Notes: a model not told the origin generated them from the sequence alone. A DNA stretch of 64,000 nucleotides from Flavivirga aquatica (GCF_001747085.1 NZ_MDJD01000054.1:372001-436000); one strand, 5' to 3'; shown: positions 34,054-43,812, counted from the stretch's first letter. Numbers and translations: made by a program.

Positions 34054-35306
34054 ACATACTTATAAAATCTGCCACCATTATAGATTCAAAAAGCGAGTTT
34101 CATAATACAACTCAAGATTTGTTAATTGAAAATGGTGTGATTGTTAAGGTTTCCAACAGTATTAAAAACCCTAATAATTATCAAGAAGTAAAACTAGACA
34201 ACCTCCATATTTCACAAGGTTGGTTCGATAGTAGTGTTAGTTTTGGCGAACCAGGTTTTGAAGAGCGGGAAACCATACAAAACGGACTTAAAACAGCTGC
34301 TTCATCTGGTTTTACTGCAGTTGTTGTAAACGCCAATACAAATCCTGTAGTAGATAAAAATTCAGATATTACGTTCATCAATTCAAAATCTAATAATCAT
34401 GCTGTCGCCTTGTTACCTATTGGAGCACTTACTGTAGGCAGTAAAGGGAGCGATTTGGCAGAACTTTACGATATGAACACTGCCGGAGCTGTAGCTTTTT
34501 ATGATTATAAAAAACCTATTTCTAATCCAAATCTTATGAAAATTGCTTTGCAATATGCTAGTAATTTTGATGGTTTGGTTTGTTCTTTTCCTCAAGAAAA
34601 TAAAATTTCGGGACATGGAGTTATGAACGAACATATAACAAGTACCACTCTTGGTTTAAAAGGGATTCCTGCTTTAGCTGAAGAATTACAAGTCTCTAGA
34701 GATTTATTCTTACTTGAATACACTGGAGGAAAATTACATATCCCTACTATTTCTACAGCAACCTCTGTTGCTCTAATTAGAGAAGCTAAAAAGAAAAAAC
34801 TAAACATTACTTGTAGTGTAGCCATACATAATCTATACTTTACAGATAATGTTTTAACAGATTTTAATACCCATTTTAAAGTACTTCCTCCTTTACGTAC
34901 TAAAACAGATGTTGAAGCTTTAATTGAAGGAGTAAAAGACGGTACTATCGATATGGTTACCTCAGATCACAACCCTATAGATATTGAGCATAAAAAAATA
35001 GAATTTGACCATGCAAAACACGGAACCATTGGTTTAGAAAGCGCTTTTGGAGCTTTACAAAAAATATTCACAACAAAAAAAACTATAGATATTTTAACCA
35101 AAGGAAAATCAAGGTTTGGTATTGAAAAATCAACAATAAATATTGGTAACGAACCGAATATTACACTTTTTAATCCTGATACGAAATACACTTTTTCGAT
35201 AAACGATATTGTATCTAAATCTAAAAATGCCATTTTTGAAAATGAAGATTTAAAAGGAAAAGTTTATGGTATTATATCAAATAACAAAATAGTTTTAAAC
35301 GCATAA
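34050..35306 (+). CDS. Dihydroorotase-like amidohydrolase lacking key metal ligands
   Basis: 418 aa with the amidohydrolase layout of type-I dihydroorotases. The metal-binding HxH of active enzymes (consensus DxHVHxREPG) reads DSSVSFGEPGFEERETI near residue 59. The PHH region reads SVAIHNLYFTDN near 256 and the TDHAPH region reads TSDHNPIDIEHKKIEFDHAK near 306, so only the aspartate remains clearly in place. GLESAF and the overall length are normal. I infer a non-catalytic pyrimidine-pathway homologue like the pseudo-dihydroorotases that stabilise aspartate transcarbamoylase. It overlaps the vWA gene by 4 nt, and a membrane protein follows. Confidence 0.82.
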   Translation: MNILIKSATIIDSKSEFHNTTQDLLIENGVIVKVSNSIKNPNNYQEVKLDNLHISQGWFDSSVSFGEPGFEERETIQNGLKTAASSGFTAVVVNANTNPVVDKNSDITFINSKSNNHAVALLPIGALTVGSKGSDLAELYDMNTAGAVAFYDYKKPISNPNLMKIALQYASNFDGLVCSFPQENKISGHGVMNEHITSTTLGLKGIPALAEELQVSRDLFLLEYTGGKLHIPTISTATSVALIREAKKKKLNITCSVAIHNLYFTDNVLTDFNTHFKVLPPLRTKTDVEALIEGVKDGTIDMVTSDHNPIDIEHKKIEFDHAKHGTIGLESAFGALQKIFTTKKTIDILTKGKSRFGIEKSTINIGNEPNITLFNPDTKYTFSINDIVSKSKNAIFENEDLKGKVYGIISNNKIVLNA

Positions 35307-35647
35307 TGATAACAGAACAAGATATTGAAAAAGGACGTAAAAATGCTATTATTAGCTATTTAACAATTATTGGAGTTATTATTGCTTATTATTTGAATAA
35401 CGAAGAAAATAATAAAAGTTCTTTTGCTGCTTTTCATATTAGACAGTCTTTAGGTTTATGGTTAACTTTTTATGCTCTAGGATATATTATTGGAAGTTTT
35501 GATAGTTGGTTAGTTACATCTAGTTTTTACCTATTTTTTGCTGTATTGTTTATTTATGGTTTTACAAATGCTCTTAATAGAAAAGCTCAAACTGTACCTC
35601 TTGTTGGTGAATTATATCAAAAACTTTTTGCTAATTTGGGAAAATAA
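35306..35647 (+). CDS. Small DUF4870/Tic20-like membrane protein
   Basis: 113 aa with three or four hydrophobic segments (IISYLTIIGVIIAYYL, LGLWLTFYALGYIIGSF and SFYLFFAVLFIYGFTNAL) and the FAAFHIRQSLGLW motif typical of the DUF4870/Tic20-like family. The ATG overlaps the preceding stop by one base (TAATG), so it is the third member of the operon 32128-35647. The role in the inner membrane is unknown. Confidence 0.75.
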   Translation: MITEQDIEKGRKNAIISYLTIIGVIIAYYLNNEENNKSSFAAFHIRQSLGLWLTFYALGYIIGSFDSWLVTSSFYLFFAVLFIYGFTNALNRKAQTVPLVGELYQKLFANLGK

Positions 35648-35740
35648 ACTCCTTCAAGGCAATTTCACAATACATTAAATTTTCAAAAAACAAAAGAAAA
35701 ACAAGGTAAGCCTCTAGTTATTAACCCCTAAAATTAACAA

Positions 35741-36400
35741 ATGGAAAATAAATCACTCTCTCTACAACATATTATTCGTAAATCAAGCTTAACTAAAAAT
35801 GCACCTTTATTAATTATGATGCATGGTTATGGTAGTGATGAAAATGATTTATTTTCGTTCGCAAACGAATTACCTGAAGAACTTTTTATTATTTCTGTTA
35901 AAGCTCCTTACCCTATGCAACCTTATGGCAATGCTTGGTATGCAATTAATTTTGATGCCGAAAAAGGTAAATGGAATGATAATGAACAGGCTGCAACATC
36001 AAGAGATTTAATTTCTAAATTTATTGATGAAGCTATTGCAACATATCCTGTTAACAAAAATAATGTATCACTATTAGGATTTAGTCAAGGTAGTATCTTA
36101 AGTTATGCTGTCGCCTTAAATTATCCTGAAAAAGTTAAAAACATTGTGGCTTTAAGTGGTTATTTAAATAAAGATATTTTCCCTAAAAATATAGAAAACA
36201 GAGACTATTCTAATTTAGATTTTTACTGTTCTCATGGTAGTGTCGATCAAGTTATTCCTGTAGATTGGGCTAGGCAAACTGCTCCTTTTTTAAACAGTCT
36301 TAATATTAAACATCAATATTCTGAATTTCCAGTTGGTCATGGAGTAGCACCACAAAACTTTTTTGAACTTAAAGATTGGCTGAGTAAACGTATTGGATAA
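35741..36400 (+). CDS. Carboxylesterase/phospholipase-type serine hydrolase
   Basis: A 219-aa alpha/beta-hydrolase. LLIMMHGYGSDENDLFSFA near residue 24 is the oxyanion-hole region, LLGFSQGSILSYAVAL near 110 holds the nucleophile, HGSVDQVIPVDWA near 165 the acid and VGHGVAPQNFFEL near 198 the histidine. This is the cytoplasmic acyl-protein-thioesterase-like carboxylesterase family. There is no signal peptide. The gene starts 93 nt after the DUF4870-like stop, so it may be transcribed with it. Nothing notable is seen in the 185 nt after it. Confidence 0.9.
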   Translation: MENKSLSLQHIIRKSSLTKNAPLLIMMHGYGSDENDLFSFANELPEELFIISVKAPYPMQPYGNAWYAINFDAEKGKWNDNEQAATSRDLISKFIDEAIATYPVNKNNVSLLGFSQGSILSYAVALNYPEKVKNIVALSGYLNKDIFPKNIENRDYSNLDFYCSHGSVDQVIPVDWARQTAPFLNSLNIKHQYSEFPVGHGVAPQNFFELKDWLSKRIG

Positions 36401-36585
36401 CAACAACTAACTTTTAAAAGTGCTAATCCTTAAATTGATATACAAAATACTCAATTAGAAAACTCTTTTATTAAAATTGTTATTTCTGAAAATTATCCTT
36501 TACAGATCTAATTCAGCTTATAAAACAAGTTACTCATCATATAAACGATTTAATATCAAAAACTTACCCTGATTTTATTTAATAA

Positions 36586-38169
36586 CTAAAACTCATCTTC
36601 ATATGAAATTTTTAAAAGCGAAACTCTTTCTGGAATAGCTTTTTCTTCTCCTATTGAAGGTGTAACTTCAAGCATAAATACCATTTCTATATCTTTTATT
36701 TCTTTTTCAGAATCGCTATTTTCATACCAGTCTGCATACAAATAATCTAAGAAATATTTTCTATAAGATCTGTAATTACTATTCCAAAGCTTCATCATAT
36801 ATTTTCTCCATCGTTCATCTTTATACTGAGCAGACACATTTTTTGGTTTAGAGTAATTGACTGGTGCTTCATTTTTAAATAAATCGATTTGAGAACCGTC
36901 ATTTAAAGTAGCAGAAATAACAAACCAGCCATCTTCCATCATAGGGTAAGGTGCAAACATATCCCAACGTTGATCAATCCTTAAAGCACGTGCTAAATTA
37001 TTATAGTTATAAGGTAAATATTCATCTATACTCAAGTTTAACTCTCTTAAATTCCATAGTAAGGTATATATACATAACAACAGAGCTGTTCCTTGTACTA
37101 TCCAACGCCTAATCTTTTTATAAATAGATAACTTAATACTATAAGCTGTCAACTTTTTATTTGTACCAATAAATTGTTTACGCTTAACTAATAATAATTG
37201 AAAGTAACTCCTAAGCTCTTTAAAAAATTGATATTTACTTAAAAACGCACTTACTTTAGGGAGTAACCTTTCCCAAAACCAAGCAGGTATAAATACTAAT
37301 AATGCAGCTGAACATACATAATGAAATATCCCTAATTCCATCATAGTATTTATTCCCAACATATGAAATATTAAAAATATAGAAACTCCTAAAGCACGTA
37401 TCTGTCCATTAAAAAAGGGAATAAAAAAAATGAGCATCCCATATTTCTCAAGATACAAGGTTAATGCTGTTAAAAATTTCATTAACAGTGGATATTTTAA
37501 TAATTCAAGACCTAAAGGTGTCGTAAACTGCTCTACACTTAATGCATAATATATTGCAGTAAAATCTCGCGTCCATATTGGATGGTCTTTTAATAAAGCT
37601 GAAAAAACATATAATGAAATAATTTGCATCAATAAAGCCACACTTCCAAAAGAAGTTATACTTACAGAGTTAGGATTTTTTGGTTTTAATACATTATCTA
37701 CAGACCACTTAGTATTAATTGGTAAAAACATAGACCAGAATAATAACACCCGTAAATAAGTATCTCCCCCATGAAGTAAAACAGGGTTTCTATTATGTAA
37801 AGAAACTAGTAATATGAAAGACAACAAAGCGCACGCTCTTGTTTTATATCCAATCATATAACCAATAGCAAAAACTCCAGCAGCAATAAACAACAACGCT
37901 ATAAAAATGGGTTCTCCACTCATTAAATGAATGGAGTAATACATATTTTCATAATGAAAATTAGTAAGGAAAATATCTCGAGGTAATACACCATAATCTG
38001 TATAATGTGCCGTAAGATTTACTGATCTTATAATAAGATCGACGATTAAAATCATGCCGATACTTATTCTAAATAGAGCTAGAGACCTATAATCTATGCC
38101 TAATAATCTACTATTAAGTAAAAAAGATCTTGTTTTTATAAAATAATGATTAAGGCTATGCAGATTCAT
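36586..38169 (-). CDS. HTTM domain membrane protein
   Basis: A 527-aa polytopic membrane protein with the HTTM (horizontally transferred transmembrane) domain found in vitamin-K-dependent gamma-carboxylase-like proteins: FRISIGMILIVDLIIRSVNL near residue 30, YTDYGVLPRDIF near 55, HNRNPVLLHGGDTYLRVLLF near 126 and WSVDNVLKP. A long soluble C-terminal part (RWDMFAPYPMMEDGWFVISA near 400) resembles the domain of bacterial homologues of unknown substrate. Two-component genes follow on the same strand, more than 220 nt downstream. Confidence 0.88.
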   Translation of the reverse strand: MNLHSLNHYFIKTRSFLLNSRLLGIDYRSLALFRISIGMILIVDLIIRSVNLTAHYTDYGVLPRDIFLTNFHYENMYYSIHLMSGEPIFIALLFIAAGVFAIGYMIGYKTRACALLSFILLVSLHNRNPVLLHGGDTYLRVLLFWSMFLPINTKWSVDNVLKPKNPNSVSITSFGSVALLMQIISLYVFSALLKDHPIWTRDFTAIYYALSVEQFTTPLGLELLKYPLLMKFLTALTLYLEKYGMLIFFIPFFNGQIRALGVSIFLIFHMLGINTMMELGIFHYVCSAALLVFIPAWFWERLLPKVSAFLSKYQFFKELRSYFQLLLVKRKQFIGTNKKLTAYSIKLSIYKKIRRWIVQGTALLLCIYTLLWNLRELNLSIDEYLPYNYNNLARALRIDQRWDMFAPYPMMEDGWFVISATLNDGSQIDLFKNEAPVNYSKPKNVSAQYKDERWRKYMMKLWNSNYRSYRKYFLDYLYADWYENSDSEKEIKDIEMVFMLEVTPSIGEEKAIPERVSLLKISYEDEF

Positions 38170-38341
38170 GCTTTAACATGAGTAATTTATATCAAAAACA
38201 TTTCTTAATTATCTTATATCTATTAGTTCGAAAATGTATTTAACAATATTAACGTAGTAAATTACTGAATTTCTATCACAAAAACAATTTGTTAGAATAT
38301 TAAATTGGTGTAAACCTATTTTTAGGACTAAACGCTATAAT

Positions 38342-38372
38342 AAAAAAGTCCAGCGATTAGCTGGACTTTTTT
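38342..38372 (-). terminator. Intrinsic terminator after the response regulator gene
   Basis: A 13-bp perfect stem (AAAAAAGTCCAGC at 38342-38354, complement at 38360-38372) with a 5-nt loop and A/T runs on both sides. It is located 20 nt downstream of the regulator stop. Confidence 0.8.
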
Positions 38373-38391
38373 ATTAAATTTATAGATTTTA

Positions 38392-39096
38392 TTAGTTATT
38401 TATCACTAATCTAAAACCTTCCCCATGTATGTTTAGTATTTCTACTTTTTCATCCAACTTTAAATACTTACGCAATTTAGCTATGTAAACATCCATACTA
38501 CGTGAAGTGAAATAATTATCATCACGCCATATTTTTGTAAGAGCCAATTCACGAGGCATTAAATCATTTTCATGTAACGCTAACAAGCGTAATAATTCGT
38601 TTTCTTTAGGCGATAACTTTACTGGTTCACCTGCATCAAAACGTAAGAAACGTAATTTCGAATTTAAATCGAACTTACCAATTTTAAACTCAAATTGCTT
38701 ACTATCTGAAATTGTTTCAGTTGCTTTACGTTGTATTATAGCCTTTATTTTCATTAATAGTACCTCACTATCAAATGGCTTATTTAAATAATCATCTGCT
38801 CCAACTTTATAACCTCTTAAAACATCTTCTTTCATAGTTTTAGCTGTTAAGAAGATAATAGGTACATCTGTATTTTTTTCTCTTATTTCTTTAGCTAATG
38901 TAAACCCATCTTTATAAGGCATCATAACGTCTAAAATACATAAATCAAAGTCATCCTTCTTAAATTTCTCAAACCCTTCCATCCCATTTTTAGCATGAGT
39001 AACCTCATAATCATTCATCATTAAATAATCTTTAAGAACGGTACCAAAATTTGGGTCGTCTTCAACTAATAGAATTCTTTTTTTTTGCTCTTCCAT
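38392..39096 (-). CDS. OmpR/PhoB-family response regulator
   Basis: 234 aa. The receiver domain has LLVEDDPNFG at the start, the phospho-acceptor aspartate in CILDVMMPYKDGF near residue 54, T in FLTAKT near 83 and K in LNKPFDSEVLL near 105. The C-terminal winged helix includes VKLSPKENELLRLLALHEND, RSMDVYIAKLRKYL and VEILNIHGEGFRLV. Lineage resembles RprY of Bacteroides. It lies 2 nt after its partner histidine kinase and is the last gene before a terminator. Confidence 0.95.
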   Translation of the reverse strand: MEEQKKRILLVEDDPNFGTVLKDYLMMNDYEVTHAKNGMEGFEKFKKDDFDLCILDVMMPYKDGFTLAKEIREKNTDVPIIFLTAKTMKEDVLRGYKVGADDYLNKPFDSEVLLMKIKAIIQRKATETISDSKQFEFKIGKFDLNSKLRFLRFDAGEPVKLSPKENELLRLLALHENDLMPRELALTKIWRDDNYFTSRSMDVYIAKLRKYLKLDEKVEILNIHGEGFRLVINN

Positions 39097-39098
39097 AT

Positions 39099-40667
39099 TT
39101 ATGATATTAGTGGAAGCTTTATAATAAATGTGCTTCCTTTTTCTTTTTCACTTTCTACTGATACATAACCTTGGTGGTCTTCAACAATTCGTTTAACATA
39201 AGCTAACCCCAAACCATGACCTTTAACGTTATGAATATTTCCTGTGTGTTCTCTATAAAATTTTTCAAATACTTTTTTAACAGCAGCTTTACTCATACCA
39301 CTGCCATGATCTTTAATTTTTAATAAAATATTAGTCCCTATATTTTCCGTATGTACTTCTATTTTTGGTGTTTCAGGAGAATACTTAATAGCATTATCCA
39401 AAATATTAACAACGACATTAGTAAAATGAGTTTCATTAGCTAGAACTGAAGACTTTTCAGCATCAAAAAATGTTTTTATATACCCATTTCTATCTTCAAC
39501 TAAAAGCTCTACATGTGTAATAGCATCATCTATTAAATCATGTAATTTAACTCTATCCTTACTAATATTTAATTCGTTCCTCTCTAATTTAGATATTCTT
39601 AATACATTTTCAACTTGTGCATGCATACGCTTATTCTCTTCCTTTATCATAGTAAGATAACGTATAACTTTTTCCTTATCGTCTATAATTTTAGGATTTC
39701 TAATAGCATCCAAAGCTAAGTTTATAGTAGCTATAGGTGTTTTAAATTCATGTGTCATATTATTTATAAAATCCGTTTTAATTTCTGAAATTTTACGTTG
39801 TTTCATAAGTTGATATATGGCACTCGAATACGCTAGTATTATAATTAATGTAAAAGTTATGGACAGCAATACCATGCCAATAATAGATGATAAGATAAAC
39901 TTTCCATCATCTGGAAAATTCACCAAAAGTTTATACAGGCTTCTGTTAGTTTCATCATAAAAAATAGGAACACTAAATGTAGATTTTATATCATTTTCAA
40001 AATTATCACTACTTACTTTTGTTGCCAAATCGTTACTATAAATAGCAAATTCAAAATCTATATCAATCCCGTCTTTCTCTAGTTTTTTAGATAATAGCTT
40101 ACTAATCTCAGCTTCAGAAACTCTCTTATGAATAGGAGTTCTCTTTGAAATCTCTTTAAAACTTCTCTCGAAACTTAACCGTTGAGCTTCATCTATACTA
40201 CCACTTTTAATAATTTTCGATATTGGGCTTTTTATATCCTTTTCTGAAATTCCTACATTAGTATAAATCTCAGTAGTTGAACTCCTTATAATATTTTTTA
40301 TATCAATACTATCTAAACCAATGTCAAAGAGCGAAGAAGAAAGTTTATAATTTTCTTCTAAAACATTACTTTTGTATATAAGCGTTTCTTTTGTACTATT
40401 ATTTTTCTGATATATTAATAATTGAGAAACAGCATCTTCATCTTCTTTTTTATCACTATCTAAATTTAAAAACTTAGCAAAATATTTTTCAGATTCGTTT
40501 TGTTCTATTGTATTAGAAACATAATTTAATGCTTTATCTACATTAAACTTAAAACGTTCTTTTTCATTTTTTACCGAATCATTTATATAGTAAGCCTGAA
40601 TAAATATAATACCTATAAGAGATAAGCTCATTAGTATTATTAATAGGATAAATATTCTTTTACTCAT
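39099..40667 (-). CDS. Membrane sensor histidine kinase (RprX-like)
   Basis: 522 aa. The N-terminal helix IFILLIILMSLSLIGIIFIQ and a second helix GMVLLSITFTLIIILAYSSA (about residues 265-285) frame a periplasmic sensor region of about 240 aa with no known domain. The dimerisation/phosphoacceptor box is FINNMTHEFKTPIATINLAL near 303, followed by VNILDNAIKYSPETPKIEV (N box), LKIKDHGSGMSKAAV (G1), the F box and GHGLGLAYVKRIVEDHQG (G2). It pairs with the regulator 2 nt downstream. The signal is unknown. Confidence 0.95.
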   Translation of the reverse strand: MSKRIFILLIILMSLSLIGIIFIQAYYINDSVKNEKERFKFNVDKALNYVSNTIEQNESEKYFAKFLNLDSDKKEDEDAVSQLLIYQKNNSTKETLIYKSNVLEENYKLSSSLFDIGLDSIDIKNIIRSSTTEIYTNVGISEKDIKSPISKIIKSGSIDEAQRLSFERSFKEISKRTPIHKRVSEAEISKLLSKKLEKDGIDIDFEFAIYSNDLATKVSSDNFENDIKSTFSVPIFYDETNRSLYKLLVNFPDDGKFILSSIIGMVLLSITFTLIIILAYSSAIYQLMKQRKISEIKTDFINNMTHEFKTPIATINLALDAIRNPKIIDDKEKVIRYLTMIKEENKRMHAQVENVLRISKLERNELNISKDRVKLHDLIDDAITHVELLVEDRNGYIKTFFDAEKSSVLANETHFTNVVVNILDNAIKYSPETPKIEVHTENIGTNILLKIKDHGSGMSKAAVKKVFEKFYREHTGNIHNVKGHGLGLAYVKRIVEDHQGYVSVESEKEKGSTFIIKLPLIS

Positions 40668-40746
40668 CGTCCAAAATTAACATTTTAACATTTAGGGCAC
40701 TTCTCTTTTAACCTTACATTAACAAAAACTATAACGTATTTACTAT

Positions 40747-41331
40747 CTATAACTTACAAAGAATTTCTTTATGTATTTTAAAAACTTGTTTTTCTGTATT
40801 TTCAAAGTCTATATTATCAATAACATAATGAGAACGTTTTATTTTTTCTTCATCTGTCCATTGATTTTTCATGATAGCTTCAATTTTTTCTTTTGTTGTA
40901 CCATCACGCTTTAATAATCGTTTTACTCTAAATGCTTTAGGAGCAGTTACAGTAATAATATAATCACAAGCTTTATATCCTCCATTCTCAAACAAAATAG
41001 CTACTTCTTTTATAACATAAGGGGCACTTTGTTTTAAAACCCATTTTTCAAAGTGCTTCGCTACTCTTGGGTGTATTATCGTATTCATTTTTTGTAAATA
41101 CGTTTTATCGTTAAATATAATTTCTGCAATAAAAGGTTTATTTAAAGTGCCATCTACATATGCTTTATCTCCAAATAACTGTGTAAGTTTTCGTTGAATA
41201 ATTTTAGACTTAAGCATAAGCTTTTTAGCTTCTTCATCGGCTATATAAACAGGTATTCCTAAGCTTAAAAATTGCTTAGCAACTGTTGTTTTTCCACTAC
41301 CTATACCTCCTGTGAGTCCTACAATTGTCAT
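40747..41331 (-). CDS. coaE: Dephospho-CoA kinase
   Basis: Phosphorylates dephospho-CoA to CoA. A 194-aa P-loop kinase: GLTGGIGSGKTTVAKQF at the N-terminus (Walker A), YIADEEAKKLM near residue 30 and YVIKEVAILFENGGYKACDY with FRVKRLLKRDG in the lid region. The start overlaps the YbbR gene stop by 4 nt, and the pair follows GT2 in one transcript. Normal length for the family. Confidence 0.95.
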   Translation of the reverse strand: MTIVGLTGGIGSGKTTVAKQFLSLGIPVYIADEEAKKLMLKSKIIQRKLTQLFGDKAYVDGTLNKPFIAEIIFNDKTYLQKMNTIIHPRVAKHFEKWVLKQSAPYVIKEVAILFENGGYKACDYIITVTAPKAFRVKRLLKRDGTTKEKIEAIMKNQWTDEEKIKRSHYVIDNIDFENTEKQVFKIHKEILCKL

Positions 41332-42287
41332 TTTGTTGTTATAAATTCAATACGTTGTTGACTAATTTTTGCATTTCTAACGACTTCTGGTGTTTTAACC
41401 AACTTTGGCACTAAAAAAGCTTGATCCTTACTACTTTTGGCATAATCGCAGATTACTTTAAAATCTTTCTTTGTTATAGTATTAAAATCACTTAAACTGA
41501 CATAATACGACACACTTACTTCTTTAGGAAAGTATTTTAGTTTTATAGCTTTGGGTACATTAATAACATTTACAGGTATTTTAAAAACACCTTCTGTAAA
41601 TTTTTCTACCTTAGCTTTAAGAACAATATTATTATTTGAAAACTTTAAACCTGATTGTGTTTTAGGTAATTTCAATTTTACACTTTCTAATAAATTTGAT
41701 CTAACATCATTAAAAACAACTTCTTCAGTTTCTAGATAATCTATTTTTGATACCAATATATTTGACCCAATAATAGTTATAGAATCAGGATCTGAAACTA
41801 TTTGTTTTGAAATATCGTACCCTTGACTAAAGTTGATGTCTACATTAATTTTTACAGGGACTTTTTTAACCAAATTAACACCATATCTAAACATTAATGT
41901 ATCTGGCGATATATTAAGTAACTCTTCATATTTTTCAAACTGAGTATTGCTTAAATATGCTTTTGATTTATTCCATAAAAAATAGCCTTCTTTTTTATAA
42001 ACATCCTTAGCAAAATCAATTTCTAATTTTGGTTTTAAAAAATAATACTTAAGCCATTTAAAACCGTGAGTCTTTAGAGTGATATTAAGTTGTACAGAAT
42101 CGTTTAAAATAATATTTTCTTCTGGTACATTTTGCTTTTCTATATTAAAAGCTATAGTACTAGTATATTCTTTTGATAATTTTGTAAATATTAAGATAAC
42201 AAATGCAAACAGCAGAAATAAAATAAAAACATTTATTCTCTTGTTTTTAATTGATGCTAATATTTTAGATTTTATTTTTTTTATCAT
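41328..42287 (-). CDS. YbbR-like domain protein
   Basis: 319 aa with one N-terminal membrane anchor (VFILFLLFAFVILIFTKL, about residues 20-37) and an extracytoplasmic beta-rich part containing at least two YbbR-like modules, for example EGVFKIPVNVINVPKAIKLK near residue 232 and IPVKINVDINFSQGYDISK near 145. YbbR proteins are linked to regulation of c-di-AMP synthesis in other phyla. Here the gene sits between coaE and GT2, as in other flavobacteria. It overlaps coaE by 4 nt and GT2 by 23 nt. Confidence 0.82.
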   Translation of the reverse strand: MIKKIKSKILASIKNKRINVFILFLLFAFVILIFTKLSKEYTSTIAFNIEKQNVPEENIILNDSVQLNITLKTHGFKWLKYYFLKPKLEIDFAKDVYKKEGYFLWNKSKAYLSNTQFEKYEELLNISPDTLMFRYGVNLVKKVPVKINVDINFSQGYDISKQIVSDPDSITIIGSNILVSKIDYLETEEVVFNDVRSNLLESVKLKLPKTQSGLKFSNNNIVLKAKVEKFTEGVFKIPVNVINVPKAIKLKYFPKEVSVSYYVSLSDFNTITKKDFKVICDYAKSSKDQAFLVPKLVKTPEVVRNAKISQQRIEFITTK

Positions 42288-43290
42288 TTGATTTGAAAAA
42301 TAACTGGGGAAAATATTTCTCTGGTTCTTTATTTAATATTGAAATAGCATAAGTAGATCTTAAAAACCCGTAACCATATCCAAAAAACTGAATACCAATG
42401 GCTACTATTGAGAGTATAGAAACACTTAAACTTTTAGTCGTTATTAAAGCTAGTATAAATGCTATAATGAAATACAGTGTATAGACTGGTAATAACCATT
42501 TAAAATTAATGAAATATAATAATATAGAAACTATTAAACCTAAACTAAACAGTGCAGGAAACCAATAGGTAATCTTTTTAGTTGTTGGATGCCATGAGTT
42601 TAAAATAGGACGAACCAAACCAAATTTATTAACTTGTTTATAAAATGTTTTCCATGAAATACGTCGTTTATGATATACAAATGCTTCTGAAATTAACTTT
42701 GTTTTATAGCCTAAATTCCAAAGTCTTATGGATAAATCGGGGTCTTCGCCTGGATGAATGCGTCCAAAGCCTTTGGAATCTATAAAAGCCGCTTTAGAAA
42801 GTCCCATATTAAAACTACGAGGCTGAAATTTATCAACGCTTTTCTTATTGCCTCTAATACCTCCTGTAGTTATAAAAGAAGTCATTGAAAAGTTTATGGC
42901 CTTTTGAAGACTTGTAAATGATTGATGTGCAGCATCTGGTCCGCCAAAACAATCTACATAATTAGCTTCTAAGCTTTTGTTTACTTCTATTAAATAGTTT
43001 TTAGGTAAAATACAATCTGAATCTAAAATGATAAAATAATTACCAGCAGCATTTTGCATACCATAATTTCTAGAATCTCCAGGGCCAGAATTAGCTTTAA
43101 AAAAATATGAGATATTAAGTTTGCTTGTATAGCTATCAACCACTTCTTTTGATGATAAGGTTGATCCATCTTCAATAATTACAATTTCAAAAGGAATTTC
43201 TCCATCTAAAGCATCAAAGCTCTGTAAAAGTTCTTCTATTTCGTCTGGGCGATTATAAACTGGTATAATAAATGAAAACTGTAATTGCAT
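42265..43290 (-). CDS. GT2 glycosyltransferase with C-terminal membrane helices
   Basis: 341 aa. The catalytic part has QFSFIIPVYNRPDEIEELLQ at the start, FEIVIIEDGSTLSSKEVVD near residue 33 and the DxD region YFIILDSDCILPKNYLIEV near 88. The GEDPDLSIRLWNLGYK stretch (about 180) is typical of family 2. Two or three membrane helices follow at the end (YWFPALFSLGLIVSILLYFI and VYTLYFIIAFILALITT). It likely builds a surface or lipid-linked glycan. It heads the GT2-YbbR-coaE operon, with overlaps of 23 and 4 nt. Confidence 0.9.
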   Translation of the reverse strand: MQLQFSFIIPVYNRPDEIEELLQSFDALDGEIPFEIVIIEDGSTLSSKEVVDSYTSKLNISYFFKANSGPGDSRNYGMQNAAGNYFIILDSDCILPKNYLIEVNKSLEANYVDCFGGPDAAHQSFTSLQKAINFSMTSFITTGGIRGNKKSVDKFQPRSFNMGLSKAAFIDSKGFGRIHPGEDPDLSIRLWNLGYKTKLISEAFVYHKRRISWKTFYKQVNKFGLVRPILNSWHPTTKKITYWFPALFSLGLIVSILLYFINFKWLLPVYTLYFIIAFILALITTKSLSVSILSIVAIGIQFFGYGYGFLRSTYAISILNKEPEKYFPQLFFKSNDKKNKI

Positions 43291-43342
43291 AAAACGTTTA
43301 TATAGTTGTGATTTTGTATCCTAGAATTTTTGAAATAAAAAA

Positions 43343-43771
43343 TTATAGTTTTCTATTTTTTTCTAATTCTTGAAATGTTATTTTCAAATATTTTATTTGT
43401 TCAAAAATATTATTCCATGGTTCTGCATTTATTTCATATGTTTCAGTAGTTTTTCCATATCTATCTTTATACTTAATTACAAACCCATTAAAAAAATCTA
43501 GTTCTATGATCTCACTTATATTCAAATTTAGCTCCTGTTTTCCTCTTATAATAGAATAGCTATCAATCTTAACATTTCCCAATTCGTTTTTAATTTCTAA
43601 TATTATTTTTCTTTGTTTAATCGTTAAATATAGTGGGTAGATTAAATATAAGAATCCATAATACCATTCCGTAGGCTTGATTGAATAAAAGAACAACCCT
43701 CCTAATATTAGACTTCCAAACAAACTCTTGATTAATGAGATTCGAAGGTTTTTAATTAAATGATCATTCAT
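43343..43771 (-). CDS. Small membrane protein, YcxB-like character, unknown
   Basis: 142 aa from the ATG at 43771 (MNDHLIKNLRISLIKSLFG). Two hydrophobic stretches (SLILGGLFFYSI and YYGFLYLIYPLYLT) are followed by a soluble C-terminal domain of about 90 aa with beta-strand pattern (VKIDSYSIIRGKQELNLNIS and FVIKYKDRYGKTTETYEINA). The frame extends further upstream, but a TACATTTG -7 element at 43809-43802 lies inside that extension, so the shorter start is preferred. The layout resembles membrane proteins with a PH-like C-terminus, but the family is not confirmed. Confidence 0.65.
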   Translation of the reverse strand: MNDHLIKNLRISLIKSLFGSLILGGLFFYSIKPTEWYYGFLYLIYPLYLTIKQRKIILEIKNELGNVKIDSYSIIRGKQELNLNISEIIELDFFNGFVIKYKDRYGKTTETYEINAEPWNNIFEQIKYLKITFQELEKNRKL

Positions 43772-43801
43772 ATTTAATACTGTAATTTTAATCACATAAC
43801 A

Positions 43802-43809
43802 CAAATGTA
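43802..43809 (-). promoter_or_regulatory. -7 element for the 43343-43771 gene
   Basis: TACATTTG on the minus strand matches TAnnTTTG exactly and ends 30 nt before the ATG at 43771. It decides between two candidate starts. Confidence 0.5.
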
Positions 43810-43812
43810 ACA

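Noticed and set aside
39096-39099. Kinase-regulator fusion
   Set aside because: The two-component genes are separated by a stop and 2 nt, so they are two genes of one operon.
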